Positions 1 to 11,141 of a DNA stretch of 64,000 nt are shown piece after piece. Each line of letters begins with the position of its first letter. Position 1 is the first letter of the stretch. The notes below the pieces were generated by a model that worked only from the letters and a program-made list of their open reading frames with translations, was not told where the DNA came from and did no database searches. The DNA is from Clarireedia homoeocarpa (Eukaryota; Ascomycota; Leotiomycetes; Helotiales; Rutstroemiaceae). Position numbers and translations under genes: made by a program. The stretch covers positions 558,001-622,000 of the forward strand of contig LNKV01000010.1 of NCBI GenBank assembly GCA_001465935.1, written 5' to 3'.

Positions 1-160
1 CCTTAAGTACGAGAAAAAAAAAGGGGGGGGGGATGACGAAAGAAAAAGTAGACAGGTAGGCCGAAGGGGAAAAAACTGATGATCAAGATCGATGAAACGC
101 CATGGAACGGGCGGTTTCGCCCTTCCTTCGCCATACACACAAACACGCATGCCCGCGAAG
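1..160. other. 3' flank of the Myb gene
   Basis: No gene is visible. The stretch begins with an A-run followed by a G-run near positions 14-32. It is the presumed 3' untranslated and downstream region of the minus-strand Myb gene that ends at 161. Confidence 0.4.
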
Positions 161-1220
161 TTATATCTTCCCGCTGAAGTTATCCTTGGCGTATTGTTCG
201 CAAGCCTACAGGGATATCAGCGAGTCTTCTCTCATACACCTACCCAAGTTGCCTCTTCAGGCCTCGTCCCATGGAGACGAAGACCACAAGAGGAACGTAA
301 GAAGGGGGGCAAACGAAACCAAAAAAAATAAAAATAAAAAATGAATGGGTTCCAACAAACCTTCGCCGGCTTCCCAACTTTCGCTCCGATCGCTTTCCAC
401 TTATTCGCTTCGTATTCCTTAATGGCAGCAAGTAGAGCCTGACTCTATTTGAGCATCAGCACCTTGTGCTTGATGGTCCTCAAAATAAAGAGACTGACGT
501 ACCTCATCTTCTGCAAACTCTGCGTAGTGCATGTCCTAGATGAGGATGAGTTAGTTTTCGTTTCTTTTGCTTCTTCTTCGGCTAGGGGGAGAGAGGAAGG
601 GGGAGAGAGGTTGTTAGGAAAGCGCGCGGTTGGTTTTACCTTGTACCAGTGCTTCTTCACACTACCTTCTGTTCTAGCTGGGAATGTCTGCGAGCGGGGA
701 GTTTTCGAGGTTAGTATATGCACTTGAGGAATATGAGTTCATGCGATATTGGCTTGATGCAAGTGCGTACAACACACCCATAAAAAAAGAAACAAACAAA
801 CAGAGAAGATGATTTAAATTCGGCATTTCGTCCATCGCCCCCAAAGTTCTCTCCCCTTACCTTTGCGATATCCGCCCAGCTATTTCCCGCGTCCCTCATA
901 TTCTTGAGACGTTGTTCCTCAGCCGGGGTCCAGGGCGTGTTGGTGCGACTCTTCTTAGCTGGCGGTTGCATGGGCGACGCACCCATCGATAAGTCGTCCA
1001 GCGCGGACGACGAGGTTGCTCCGGCTGCAGCTGATCCTGACATGTTGAAGGAGGAGGGCGTCGCTTGGACCGGGGCGCGTCGCTTGTTTCGGGCGCCGCT
1101 GTTGGAGGTGGATGGGAGCTCGGACTTGAGAGATGGGTCAGTGGGCGTAGAGTGGGCGAGAGAAAGAGAAAAACTGTTGCTAGGATCGAAATCTTGTGGT
1201 CTTTCTACACGTTTAGACAT
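161..1220 (-). CDS. Myb/SANT-domain protein, five exons
   Basis: A spliced gene read on the minus strand: exons 1220-861, 687-640, 535-503, 444-361 and 205-161, all with GT..AG introns, totalling 189 aa. Residues 1-92 are disordered and Ser/Pro-rich, with a basic patch NKRR near 45. A Myb/SANT helix-turn-helix follows (about 96-147), with WTPAEEQRLKNMRDAGNSWADIAK leading into TFPARTEGSVKKHWYK. After DMHYAEFAEDE there is a second short helical block, LLAAIKEYEANKWKAIGAKVG, ending ACEQYAKDNFSGKI. Every junction keeps phase 0, and the acceptor before exon 2 has a textbook TACTAAC branch site. The middle exons are only 48, 33 and 84 nt. It is probably a nuclear DNA- or chromatin-binding protein; the target is unknown. 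The ATG at 1220 is the first in frame with the basic N-terminus. Confidence in the exon chain is high because the joined protein is continuous. Confidence 0.85.
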
Positions 1221-1834
1221 TGAATATGACTGCTGAAGATGAGTTGGGCTGTGTGTAGTGATGGATGGAGGTTTGCGAAGTGGTGAGGAGGGAGGAAAAA
1301 CAAGAAAATGGCGTGGGAGTGAAGTGGAAAGTAAAGTGTGAGGGGATGAGATTGAAGGAAGATGGATCAGAGGGAAAAACGGCGAAATGGGAGATGGAAA
1401 TGGGAAAGAAAGCAGTTTTTTCGATTGTTGCGCGAGGACAAAACGAACCTGTCAGAAGCAGTAGGTCGGCTCGCGCGCGGGCTGGTAACAAGGTCGCCGT
1501 GTTGAGGCTGGGGTACAGAAGAGGTACAAAGATACTTACGATATCATGTACTTGGGAGCGATTGAATGTAGTCAACAAGGCTGACATCTCTCTGTTGTTT
1601 TCTCTTTTCTCTCTGTGTGCATATACGTTTGCCGAAGACGGGTTGAAGTTGCTTGACACCACTACCTTCTTCTGGACCTAGGACAACCCGTAAGGCGTCT
1701 GGGGAAGTGGAGTAGTTGAATAAAAGGGTTCAATGGTGCCTTCATCTACCTAATGGCGTGAAGAAGTCAGGGAACGTTTTTGTCAAACGTCTTGGGGGGC
1801 TGTTGGGGGAAATGAGACTGGTGGTATAGGTAGT

Positions 1835-1906
1835 TGTGTTATGAGTTGTGTTATGAGATGTGTTATGAGATGTGTTATGAGATGTGTTATGAGTTGTGTT
1901 ATGAGG
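1835..1906. repeat. 12-bp tandem repeat
   Basis: About six copies of TGTGTTATGAGW in tandem, differing mainly in the last base. Confidence 0.85.
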
Positions 1907-2400
1907 TAGGTAGGCCGGAATGATCTGATGACTAGAGATGGAGATGAGGAGGGGAGGGGAGCATGAGGTTGAGCTGAGGGGGGGCCACATCTTGACACTT
2001 TAAGTACCTACTTTGCCTTACCCTACCTTAGCCAACCTAGAACTACGCAACCTTACCCTTTTCCTGAGCTACCGTCGGTACATGTTCTTGGAAAAAACCC
2101 AAATAAAAATGCTGACAAGGGACAAGTTAGAAACCGGCAGGAAACAATGAAAAAAAATCATGACCAAATGCTGGTTGTGCGATCGGTGGGCCACGGTATC
2201 TAGGTGACCATTCGGTACTTGGAGTGACTTATTGGAGCGGCTGAGGACCCCGTTATAAGTCCATCAGTCATATACGTCCATGGGCTCCAAGTACTGGGAT
2301 TCTATAAAATCTAGCTGATTTGCCGCCTTCAAGTATTGACCACGTACTGCGACTTTGAGTTCTACCTTTGTTCCCCGAAGCTACCCATCCACCATACTTA

Positions 2401-2436
2401 CTACATACATACATACATACTTACTTACATACTTAC
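2401..2436. repeat. ACAT/TTAC tetranucleotide microsatellite
   Basis: Runs of CATA/TACA units that grade into TTAC units. Confidence 0.8.
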
Positions 2437-3598
2437 CTGCCAATTTACCTACTACTGCAACTCTGCCCCCCTCTGCAAATTTCCCTTGGATTTGTCATTT
2501 CCAGCGCGGCTTGCGAGCATGGAGGGCTGGAAAGGGATGGGCCGGCTTGAACTGCAGTAGGCAGGCTGACAAGTGGGTGTGAGTGAGCACACATGAAAGA
2601 AGTGGTGATTATCCATGTATTTTCCCAGAAGGAAGATCGCCAGATCCACGTCTGCGTTTATTGTAAGTTTGGTGTTACCTTGGGAAAGGGAAAGGGAAAG
2701 GCAGGGAAGAAGGAATAAATCCAGCGACTGAGATGGCAGGACAAGGGAATGCCCAAATTTGTCCTATTCGCTCTTCTTTTCTCCGTCGTTCGGGTGGGAC
2801 AAGGCAGGGGATGAACGTGGGGAGGGGGGGCAGCGATGTGCGTGAAGAGGATGGATGGGTGCAATAAGGATGCAAACAATTCGGTGCATGTCCTGATTTT
2901 TTTCTCTTGCCCGGCCGCGCGCGCGCGCACTGGCTATGGGAGAGCAGTAAGTCATTGTGTCACAGATGCTCTGCCGGCTTCTGCTTTTCTTGCTGCTTTT
3001 CACACCCTCAGCTTGTCTTGCAGTAGTCAGACGCATGAAATGGTAGAAGTCGAACGTCATGATTGGGAAGTTGGGTAAAATGTTGCTGGACTTATCGTAG
3101 GTAAGCAAATCTCTGAATGGTTGAAAGCAGTGCCGTCGTTTAAACTAAAAGTTGCGGGGTATGCAACCTCAGTATCAATCCTAGCTACACTTCTTATTAT
3201 AATGGGTGGAAGTTATTCATTCAGACCACTCATTTCCCAGCCTGTTTTACTCTTGGCATGTGTTTATTTGAAGTGACGATTGTTCTTAAGTAGTTCATGG
3301 GAACAGATACGAGGTCATTTGGTGTCACTATCATAGTGTTACTGGAACTATTTCGACAGAAGGAGAAAGAAAAGTAGAAACTTCACCAGCATCATCATCC
3401 ATCGTTCCTCATTCATCACCCATCCATCAGTCAAACCACAGAGCGGTGTAAGTAGCTACTCGTATTCTGTACAAGCTTGCATGAAATCCAATGTGCTGAG
3501 GAGATGAAAAGGCTAGAGCACTATTGATCTTGTTCGCATCAGTCTTGACTATGATTGTTGTTCAAATACACGGGTATTCTCCGTTGCGGGTTGTGGCA

Positions 3599-3619
3599 CC
3601 CCCCCCCCCCCCCCCCCCC
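3599..3619. repeat. poly-C homopolymer (21 nt)
   Basis: An uninterrupted run of C from 3599 to 3619, followed by TTT. Its length may be unreliable in the assembly. Confidence 0.9.
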
Positions 3620-5860
3620 TTTAATTCTTTGTTTCCCTTGAGGTTGGTTTCCGTCTCTGTATATTGACAATTCATGTGCAGCAACCCCATGCGTGCCTGT
3701 ACGATGTACAAGGCTTCATTCATGCTGGCCAAGTGGAAGTGGAAGTGAATGTGAATGATTTAATTCTGACCGCATTGTGCATCTTTAATCCCCTTTGACA
3801 TCAATCATCATTCATTGACCGTCAATCACATAATCCCCGAAAGTACAGAGCGAGTAAAATGACATTTGGGTTACCTTGTGATTGATGTAGGGTAGAAAAG
3901 TAACCCAAGGCCAAGGAAACCGGCGCAAGGAGCTGATTATGAATGGGCGGAAGGATTTGTTATGGACTGCAAGGCGTACCCGAAAATCCAAAAATGGTGC
4001 TGCTTCGCCGCAGCCCGCGCAAGGTATTCGCCGAGAACGTATCGAATTGCAAAACAAGGGACAAGCGGTATGAGTTTCTCAACTTTCGATTCCGTGCCGG
4101 CCATTGGACACATGGGAAGGACCCTCGGGCCGCGGTGAAAGGACGGCGACACGGGCTTGCAAAAGCCAAAGAAATGGTGGACCCGACCGTTGGGATTTTG
4201 GTTAGAACCTAGAACTGCATACTCTGTAGAGGAACCGGACCCGTAGAGGACCCGTAGAGGAACGGGGTATTGAGCAGCTGCGATTGTCGTCTGACAAAGG
4301 GTGGCACTTTAGCCTTATGCTCCGCACTCAGGTAGTCTTAGTGAAGAGTTCTAATTTGTTTGTTCTAAGACGGGTCGAACCGACTGACTTATCTAGAAGT
4401 GTCTCCGGGAAGGAGGAACACCATGCTGCGGTTCGAATTTGTTTGGATGTTGGCACCCCCTTAGTTCCTAGTTTTTCTGGAGTTCCAGGAGATGGTGTGC
4501 GGTGTTTGGTGTTTGGGCCCCCCTTTCGTTTCTCCACGCGACGTCTGGGTCGAGCTAGGGGTTCGCGACTGTTCCTCCTCTGGGCGGCTTTGTATACCTA
4601 TGTCTATATCAAAGGGATTTATTTCTTGTGAGAAAAACAAATCGATAACCCTGGGTCAAAGCCGTAGCTTGTTCTCGTGAGTTTGGACTTGCGGATACAC
4701 ACATAAGCCTGGCCGACGAAAAGGACGGTGAATGTCATTTTGAGGTGTAGAAAGGTATCTAAGCGGTATATGCACGTAGCCATACTTGTCAAATTTTAGA
4801 ATAATGGTCGGAGAAAAAGAATGCCGGCTCTCTGCTTCCGGTCACCTGTTGCACCTGTTGTACGCCGCGAAGGAGCATTTAGTGCACATCCAAACACAGG
4901 ACAGGTCATAGTCGGGGGGATCTTCACGCACTTGAGGACCTGGGCCTTCCTCGACTGGGGGAGAACGAACGTACGAAGTATTCCCACGTGAGAATGGCAT
5001 AACCTTAGTTCTACCTAGCACGTGATGGCCATCGATATCGGGTCGCGCTCATTGTACTGTTGGGTGTACTGCTGGTTGTACTGTACTGTAACATTGTATT
5101 GGCGTTCATGGCCTTTCCAATTTCTCCCAAACCACGCCTTAAAGATGATCCTTCAGTTCGGATGGGCGCGATCCGAAGTATCGGGCTGGTATAGAACAAG
5201 TTTTCGAAACTTTTCAGGTATGAATGGGGAGAAACTCAGACCGGCTATCATATTTACTAGGGGGTACGAAGTAAAGGAATTCAAACACAGCATGTCCTCT
5301 GTTAATCAACGACTGCCTGCACCAGTACACAACAGGATGCACAACGAGCGCATAGAAGGGCGTACAACATTGGATTCTCCGTCGTCATAGGAGACCCTCT
5401 CCTCCTTCACTGGTGAGATCTGCTTACCTACACTTGTCCACCTTGACTTGCTCAGGGCTGGTGGATAGTTCGTCTCGGCATGAGCGTCGAGAGGATTTTG
5501 ATTTCTTATTCATGCAATGTTTGCCAGTCTCGAGACGTTGCGAGTAACATGATTTCCCGGATAGCGTTTGAGGGCCGCGCCACCAAATTCATCCCAATAC
5601 TCGCTCAAAACGGTTTGCAATCATTTGGCCAACCATGCGACAAGAATCCGTGGAAAACCCGCCAGCTGCATGGTCCAGTGAAAGTCTCGAGCTGTAAACA
5701 GAAATGGGAGACGAGGGCGAAGAGCAAGAGCAACCCTTGTACGAAGGTATTTGATGAGCATAAGAAAGACGACAAGGAGTACGGAGTCGAGGTGCAAATG
5801 GCATGGATTGCCAGCTTGGACCCTTCATCTGAATTAACCTTACCCTCTCCCAACCTCTGC

Positions 5861-5900
5861 TAACCCTTTCTAACCCTTTCTAACCCTTTCTAACCCTTTC
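5861..5900. repeat. 10-bp tandem repeat TAACCCTTTC x4
   Basis: Four exact copies of TAACCCTTTC. Each contains the telomere-like hexamer TAACCC. Confidence 0.9.
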
Positions 5901-7946
5901 TTCACTGCAATTCCCATAAGGCTGCCGGGCTTTTCCTCTTGGGGCTGCAAACCCGTCTGCAAATGTCAAGAAATTGAGATGACACTTCTCCAGAGGTCGG
6001 ACGTTCATCCTTCCGACCAATTGTCTAATTTCCTCTCATACAATTCCACCCCCCAACAGGACAACTTGGAGCTTTGGTGGCTTGATCCAAGCTGGTGGGA
6101 GTGGTGGTACGCTCGCTGGTTTTGGCAAATACGAAGGCTATGTCATGTCACATTCGGATACTTTGAGACGAATGGAGACGAATTGAGACGATTATGAAGA
6201 GCGGAAGAGATTACACAGGTACACATCTATCAATACGTGGTATGGCATGATATGGGATGCTATGCCATCGCACCCGTATGGCCGTTGGTATGGCACGATA
6301 TACGGTACTATACGGTACGGAATGGAATGCGATGGTATTAAAGCTAGCTAGCTGACTTGGCCGCCACGAAACGATCTATGCGGAAGAATAGCCAGGAATT
6401 CATCGATTCCGTACTTTCATTGTTAGTAACATTATCCACCCGGACAGAAAAGAGAAACACAACCCAATTATCGCGCGAGTAGGCTGAGGTTGTCTTGTCA
6501 ATGAGATCGTCGCCAGCAGGTGGGTCCGCGAGGTCAGTTCATATCACGCCCATTGTTATCATAGTCGATTCCTATTATTAACCTGTCAACCATTTGAGTG
6601 GTAGGTTCTGCCTCACAGACCTCGACAAGAGGCTCGGTGAGGGTCTATCCACTTATGGCGAAACAGGTCTACCTCGTCCAAGACTTTTTGCACTACCAGC
6701 CACTCCAAACAATCCCGATGGGCCAACGACGAGAGAACATAAGCAAGAGGCGCGCGGCGACTGTTCCAACATTGGCCCCATTTACGTCCGATGTCATCGA
6801 TCGATTATGCATTGGAGGCCTTAAAACATCTCTCCAACCCCCAAACAGGAAGGGATGCGTGAGATTAGATTTTCATGGTTCTGTGTATTCTGCGCTTTTC
6901 TGCACCGATTTGGGAACTCCGAGGTGCGGTATTGGTGGGTTTGATGGCGTGGTCGAGAACCTTAAATGGTGGCTCGAGAGTAACCTTAACCATTATCCTT
7001 GCCCCGTACGAAACTCTTCGAAACTCGCTTCCCCCTCGACTACCCCCGGTTGGTTGTAACATCAACAGAACCTCTGCAATTCATTGTCTATGGCTATGCC
7101 TACGAGCTGGGCCGAATGTTACCCGACCTCCTACTTACAGCCATATTGTCACCATAGTCGCTGCAATTTGAACTTCTTGTCTGGCCAACAGGGACAGCTC
7201 ATACGCACGATATGGACGAGAGCGGTTAACCCTCCAGGGTGTTCATGATCCTCCACCAGTTCTTCATAGACATTTACGAAGACGTGCGGTTGGATTTCCA
7301 TACTTCCGGCTAGTCGTTTTGAGATCTCATCGAGGTTATGACACCTGAGACCCCGCCTCAAACGTCGAACAGAGATTTACATCATTATCCCCGTCACTAA
7401 GAAACACTATTATGATGCAGAAACGGGACGAAAAGGCAATGGGGATATGCAACTGAACCATGCATAATCAGAAACTCTGATCACCATCAGTTCTCAAAGT
7501 TCCCTGCAAGAAAGTTTTAGACCTCTCAGAGGGCCAATACAACCCTCTCATACACTCACAACCAACAGTCAACACAATGCTACAGATCTAACATATATAT
7601 CCTCCAACATTCTCGCCTCTGTCTGCTCTTTTCTTTCTCTCTACACTTGACGTGACTACTTCTTTTCGCAGCTAATTTTTACTCTCATTTCTTGACCAAC
7701 TGGCCTGGCTGCCTTACATTCTTTATTGTAGTTTAATACATTGCTATATTTTGCAACACATTACCACTTTTATACAATTCCTTTTTCTTATATCAAAACT
7801 CTTGATAAAGATTCCAATCACCTGCAGCATCCAGTCTGCACTTCCCATACAAACTTCGGTTCTCGTCGATTGCCGGTTCAACCAACCTTTTTACAGTATA
7901 ACTTCTAAGTTTTCAGTACAACTTTCTCATCATCTGCGAAACGAAC

Positions 7947-8987
7947 ATGTCTTCAATCCAAATGAACACTTCCTCCCAAGTGGCACCATCAGGCTATGTG
8001 CCTGTCGACGTGGCCAATAGACATGAATATGGTGTCCAGAAGAACCGCAAGGCAGCTTCTACCGGTGGAGGCAGAGCATGGAGCGAGGATGAGGTATGTT
8101 GGAATAGTGAAAGATACAAAGGACCTGTCTCTAACTTGTTTCGCTTATAGGAAGTTTATCTTCTTCAAACCCGCCTCCAGAAAATGCCATACAAGCACAT
8201 CGCTGCACACCTCAAAAAGACAGAGTTAGCTTGCCGTCTACACTTTCACCAATTGTCACATGGTAGCAACCGCCGCAAGCGTACCAATTCCGTGACATCT
8301 TCGAGCACCGGTTCCACTGCCGACTCACCAATCCTTCCTATTCCCGTTCCATCACCTGTTCATGAGAACGCCCTCCTTCCCGAGACACCACCAAGCTACA
8401 ACTACTCTCCATCACCTGAACACGTGCAACTTCCTTCTGCTGCCAGCCTTCTTCCTCGCTCAGCTTCAAACAGCCCTGCTCGTACTCTTGGCCACCCAGT
8501 TGCCATCCTCCCCAAACCATCTCTCCCTCGCCGCTCTATCTCAGACTCCGCTGCTGCTCAGACCCTTCGTCTCGACTGCGGCATCAACACCACTCCCATG
8601 AACGTCGCTTCTGTCGACAAGGACCGTCTCCGTTGCATATACGAAGCTCATCGTAACTCTTTCTGGAATGTCATCGCAGCCGAGTACGGTGGAGGCGTCT
8701 CTCCACTCTTGCTCGAGGAAAGCTGGAAACAGGGTGTCGCCATGAACGGACCCCCAACCCCATGTGTTTCACCAGACATGCCAACTGCCAGCGGAGCAAG
8801 CTACCACTACATGACCAAAGCGCCTCAACCCACTCAACGACTCCCTTCTCCACCACAAGAGGTCAAGAACAGCGCGACTAGCATCTCGGCACTTTTGGGT
8901 ATTGATGCAAGTCCAAGGAGTCCCAAGGAGAGGGAAATGATCAAGAGGTTAGAGGAAAGCAGGGAGTCGAGGGATTTGTTGATGTAG
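7947..8987 (+). CDS. Myb-like (SANT-type) HTH regulator, two exons
   Basis: Exons 7947-8093 and 8151-8987; the 57-bp intron has donor GTATGT and acceptor TTATAG. The product is 327 aa. A Myb/homeodomain-like segment spans about residues 30-95: GGRAWSEDEEVYLLQTRLQ, then MPYKHIAAHLKKTELACRLHFHQLSHGSNRRKR. The motif is split by the intron and becomes continuous only after joining, which confirms the splice. The rest is Ser/Pro-rich and probably disordered, with several SP sites and short conserved-looking blocks such as CISVDKDRL-like DKDRLRCIYEAHRNSFW (about 150) and a C-terminal SISALLGIDASPRSPKEREMI. It is probably a nuclear transcriptional regulator with unknown targets. The ATG at 7947 starts the only frame leading into the Myb block. 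The stop is at 8985-8987. Confidence 0.85.
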
Positions 8988-10080
8988 AGTGGAGGAAACG
9001 GGGTGCTTTCTGTCTATCTAATTTATTCCTAAAATGATTCTTTTTCCCCTTCTTCTATCATGATACAATCTATCATCATATCAGTACATTGGCACGGGGA
9101 ATGACTGATGAACGGACGAACGGGTGGGTGGGTGACGGGGGGTAGTGGAGTTCAATTGGGAGATGTCATTTACTTTTTGTTTGTACACACAACGACTTTT
9201 TAAGGTCATGGCGTAAAGGGGAACAATGGAATGAAAGGTCAATTCAATCAAATTCACCTCACTTACCTGTCTTGTTTACCTGCCCATTGATTCACCCATT
9301 AAGGACATGGTATACTCGTAGTATAACTTATTATGTACAACTGGCTCCACCTGTCAAGTCGCTCGCCCGCTCTAGAATGCAGTCAGTTTCCCATGCAATT
9401 TCGCAAACCATATTAAGGACCCTGCATACGGTACAGAACCAGTATTTCGTTCGTACCGACTGCCTATTTCGTGAAAGCGTTGCGTGTTTCAAAAAAGCAT
9501 CGTTTAAAACAAGCTCAATCTCCACATTCTTTTTTATACATGGATGGATGGCTATGGCTTGAAACGCTCGACCTGTCAGAGATGTACGAAGTAGTAAGGT
9601 TGTATTAAAACGTCTTTTTCTGCTCTTCGCGAAGCGCTACCTTTGAAGAATAGAAGGGAGTAGCAGCACTCGGGAGGATTTGCTGTTTTGGGATTTGGGT
9701 TAGGAGGCGCTGCGGTAGGAGTACTGTGACGGGGGGATATCTGAGGGAGGAGGGATAGTCGGGAGGATGGATACGAACGTAGATGACAGACGTTCGATCA
9801 AAGTTATCTAGACTCAAATAAATATCGCTGACTTACTAACTTACTTCGTATCGTTCCGTCATCTGAACTTCAAGCTTTGTTCTATACTTAGTGGAGAACT
9901 CGAGGGGTCCTCGGGACTTAGCATATTGGGGAATTGCCGGTCCCGGAAATAACATAGAACTATCTTGGGCTACTGTAGAGATTAACCCAGATAAACGACG
10001 ACTAGCTTTCGTTGTCACCACTACAATAATGGCATCATCTTTCTCTTTCCCCGCACTCACCATGTCCCCGCGACCAAACC
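8988..10080. other. intergenic region between Myb-like regulator and HTD2
   Basis: 3' flank of the upstream gene, then presumed promoter of HTD2. No supported gene: the small frames on either strand have no domain, and those over 10035-10300 are shadows of the HTD2 hexanucleotide repeat. Confidence 0.5.
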
Positions 10081-11141
10081 ATGGCTTTCTCCCTCCGCCG
10101 CCTATATAGCACCGCATCTGCATCTGCATCTGCATCTGCATCTGCATCTGCATCCGCATCCGCGTCTTCGATCGCGACCTCCTTCCTCCACACAACCCAA
10201 TCTCTCGGTCCCCGCACACACACCCAATTCCTCGACGCAAACCAACTGCAGCGTCTCAACGCAACACTTTCCCATGCATCGTCCTCTTCCTCCGTACGCG
10301 TAGGCACACCCCTCCCAGCGTGTTATCATCTGGCGTATTTTACGCCGTCGGATGTTGAGAGTGACCTGGGTGAAGATGGATCGGATCGCACGTATAACCC
10401 GCCGAAACCGTTTACGCGACGCATGTGGGCGGGAGGGGAACTGGAGTGGATAGAGGGGAACGAGTTGAGGATTGGAGAGGAAGTGAGCGAGACAACGCAG
10501 TTGAGGAGTGCGGCGGCGAAGAGGACGAAGGCGGGGGAGGAGATGCTTGTGGTGGGGGTGGAGAAGAAGTTTGAGAATGAGAAGGGGGTCGCAGTTGTGG
10601 ATCGGAGGCATGTTCTTGATCAGTTTTTGGTTTGAGCGGTGTTCTATGGGCCGGGGGGATAATGGTTATGAGGACATGATATGCTAATTCAACTCTTTAC
10701 TTCAGGAACTGGATATTCCGCCCCTCCATCTCTCCCTCCCACCCGCTCACTCTCCCACCACAACCCCCACCCGTTCCTCTCCCCTCTGGCCTCCACACTC
10801 ACGACATAACACAAACCCCGGTGCGACTCTTCCGCTTCTCGGCTCTGACGTTTAACGCGCATAAGATACACTACAATCGCGAGTGGTGCAGGAGCGTAGA
10901 AGGTCATCGCGATTTGGTTGTGCATGGCCCGCTGAATCTAATACATATGGTTGATTTGTGGAGAGATGTGGTAGGGGAAGGGAGAGGGCCGAGGAAAGTG
11001 GAGTATAGGGCTACGAGTCCGTTTTATGTTGGGGAGACGTATAGGATTATTATGGATAGGGAGGAGGGGAAGAGAACAGACGTGAGGATCGTAGATGGGT
11101 TTGGGAATGTGGGGATGAGGGGAGTGGTGGAGAGGTTTTGA
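10081..11141 (+). CDS. mitochondrial hydroxyacyl-thioester dehydratase (HTD2-like)
   Basis: Exons 10081-10607 and 10706-11141 give 320 aa. The 98-bp intron starts with GC rather than GT (AG/GCATGT ... TTCAG). Joining there restores VVDRR-NWIFRP with no frame break, as in this family, whereas reading straight through stops at 10635. The C-terminal half holds the hot-dog/MaoC signature RLFRFSALTFNAHKIHYNREW and DLVVHGPL. In this family these enzymes dehydrate 3-hydroxyacyl-ACP in mitochondrial type II fatty-acid synthesis, which feeds lipoate. The N-terminus (MAFSLRRLYSTAS) looks like a mitochondrial presequence and is extended by an Ala-Ser repeat. The alternative is another FAS1-like or mesaconyl-CoA-hydratase-like dehydratase of the same fold. 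Confidence 0.82.
10114..10161 (+). repeat. GCATCY hexanucleotide repeat in HTD2 presequence
   Basis: Six exact GCATCT units and two GCATCC units, in frame, encoding alternating Ala-Ser from residue 12. Six-base steps change length without shifting the frame. Confidence 0.95.

Larger units (their letters stand above)
1221..7946. other. 6.7-kb region without a convincing gene
   Basis: The first few hundred bases are presumably the 5' region of the Myb gene (-). The last ~450 bp (7500-7946), rich in pyrimidines, is probably promoter and 5' UTR of the regulator starting at 7947. Between them only short, mutually overlapping frames without recognisable domains occur on both strands. Simple repeats lie at 1835-1906, 2401-2436, 3599-3619 and 5861-5900. 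A TATA-like TCTATAAAAT lies near 2301. I saw no tRNA, 5S rRNA or transposon ends. Confidence 0.5.

Noticed and set aside
1213..1662. 149-codon frame on the minus strand upstream of the Myb gene
   Set aside because: Low-complexity Ser/Thr/Phe sequence from C/T-rich DNA; it overlaps the Myb start and is better read as leader/promoter.
3943..4212. 89-codon plus-strand frame with ATG
   Set aside because: Basic, motif-free, overlaps equal-sized frames on the minus strand; likely chance.
4362..4378. GGTTCGACCC on the minus strand, resembling a tRNA B box
   Set aside because: Flanking bases cannot form a T-arm stem and there is no A box or acceptor stem at the right distance.
5480..5863. 127-codon frame on the plus strand with a real ATG
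   Set aside because: No recognisable motif, overlapped by open frames on the other strand, and it runs into the decamer repeat; consistent with chance.
6598..7059. 153-codon frame on the plus strand
   Set aside because: Begins with GTG rather than ATG, mixed composition, no domain and no plausible splice partners.
10102..10611. Long minus-strand frames opposite HTD2 exon 1
   Set aside because: Shadow of the hexanucleotide repeat and of the coding frame (CRCRCR and DADADA tracts).
10608..10640. A GT donor (GTTCTT at 10612) for the HTD2 intron
   Set aside because: It shifts the frame into ELDIPPLHLSL, which loses the family motif and leads to a stop before the MaoC signature; the GC donor restores both.
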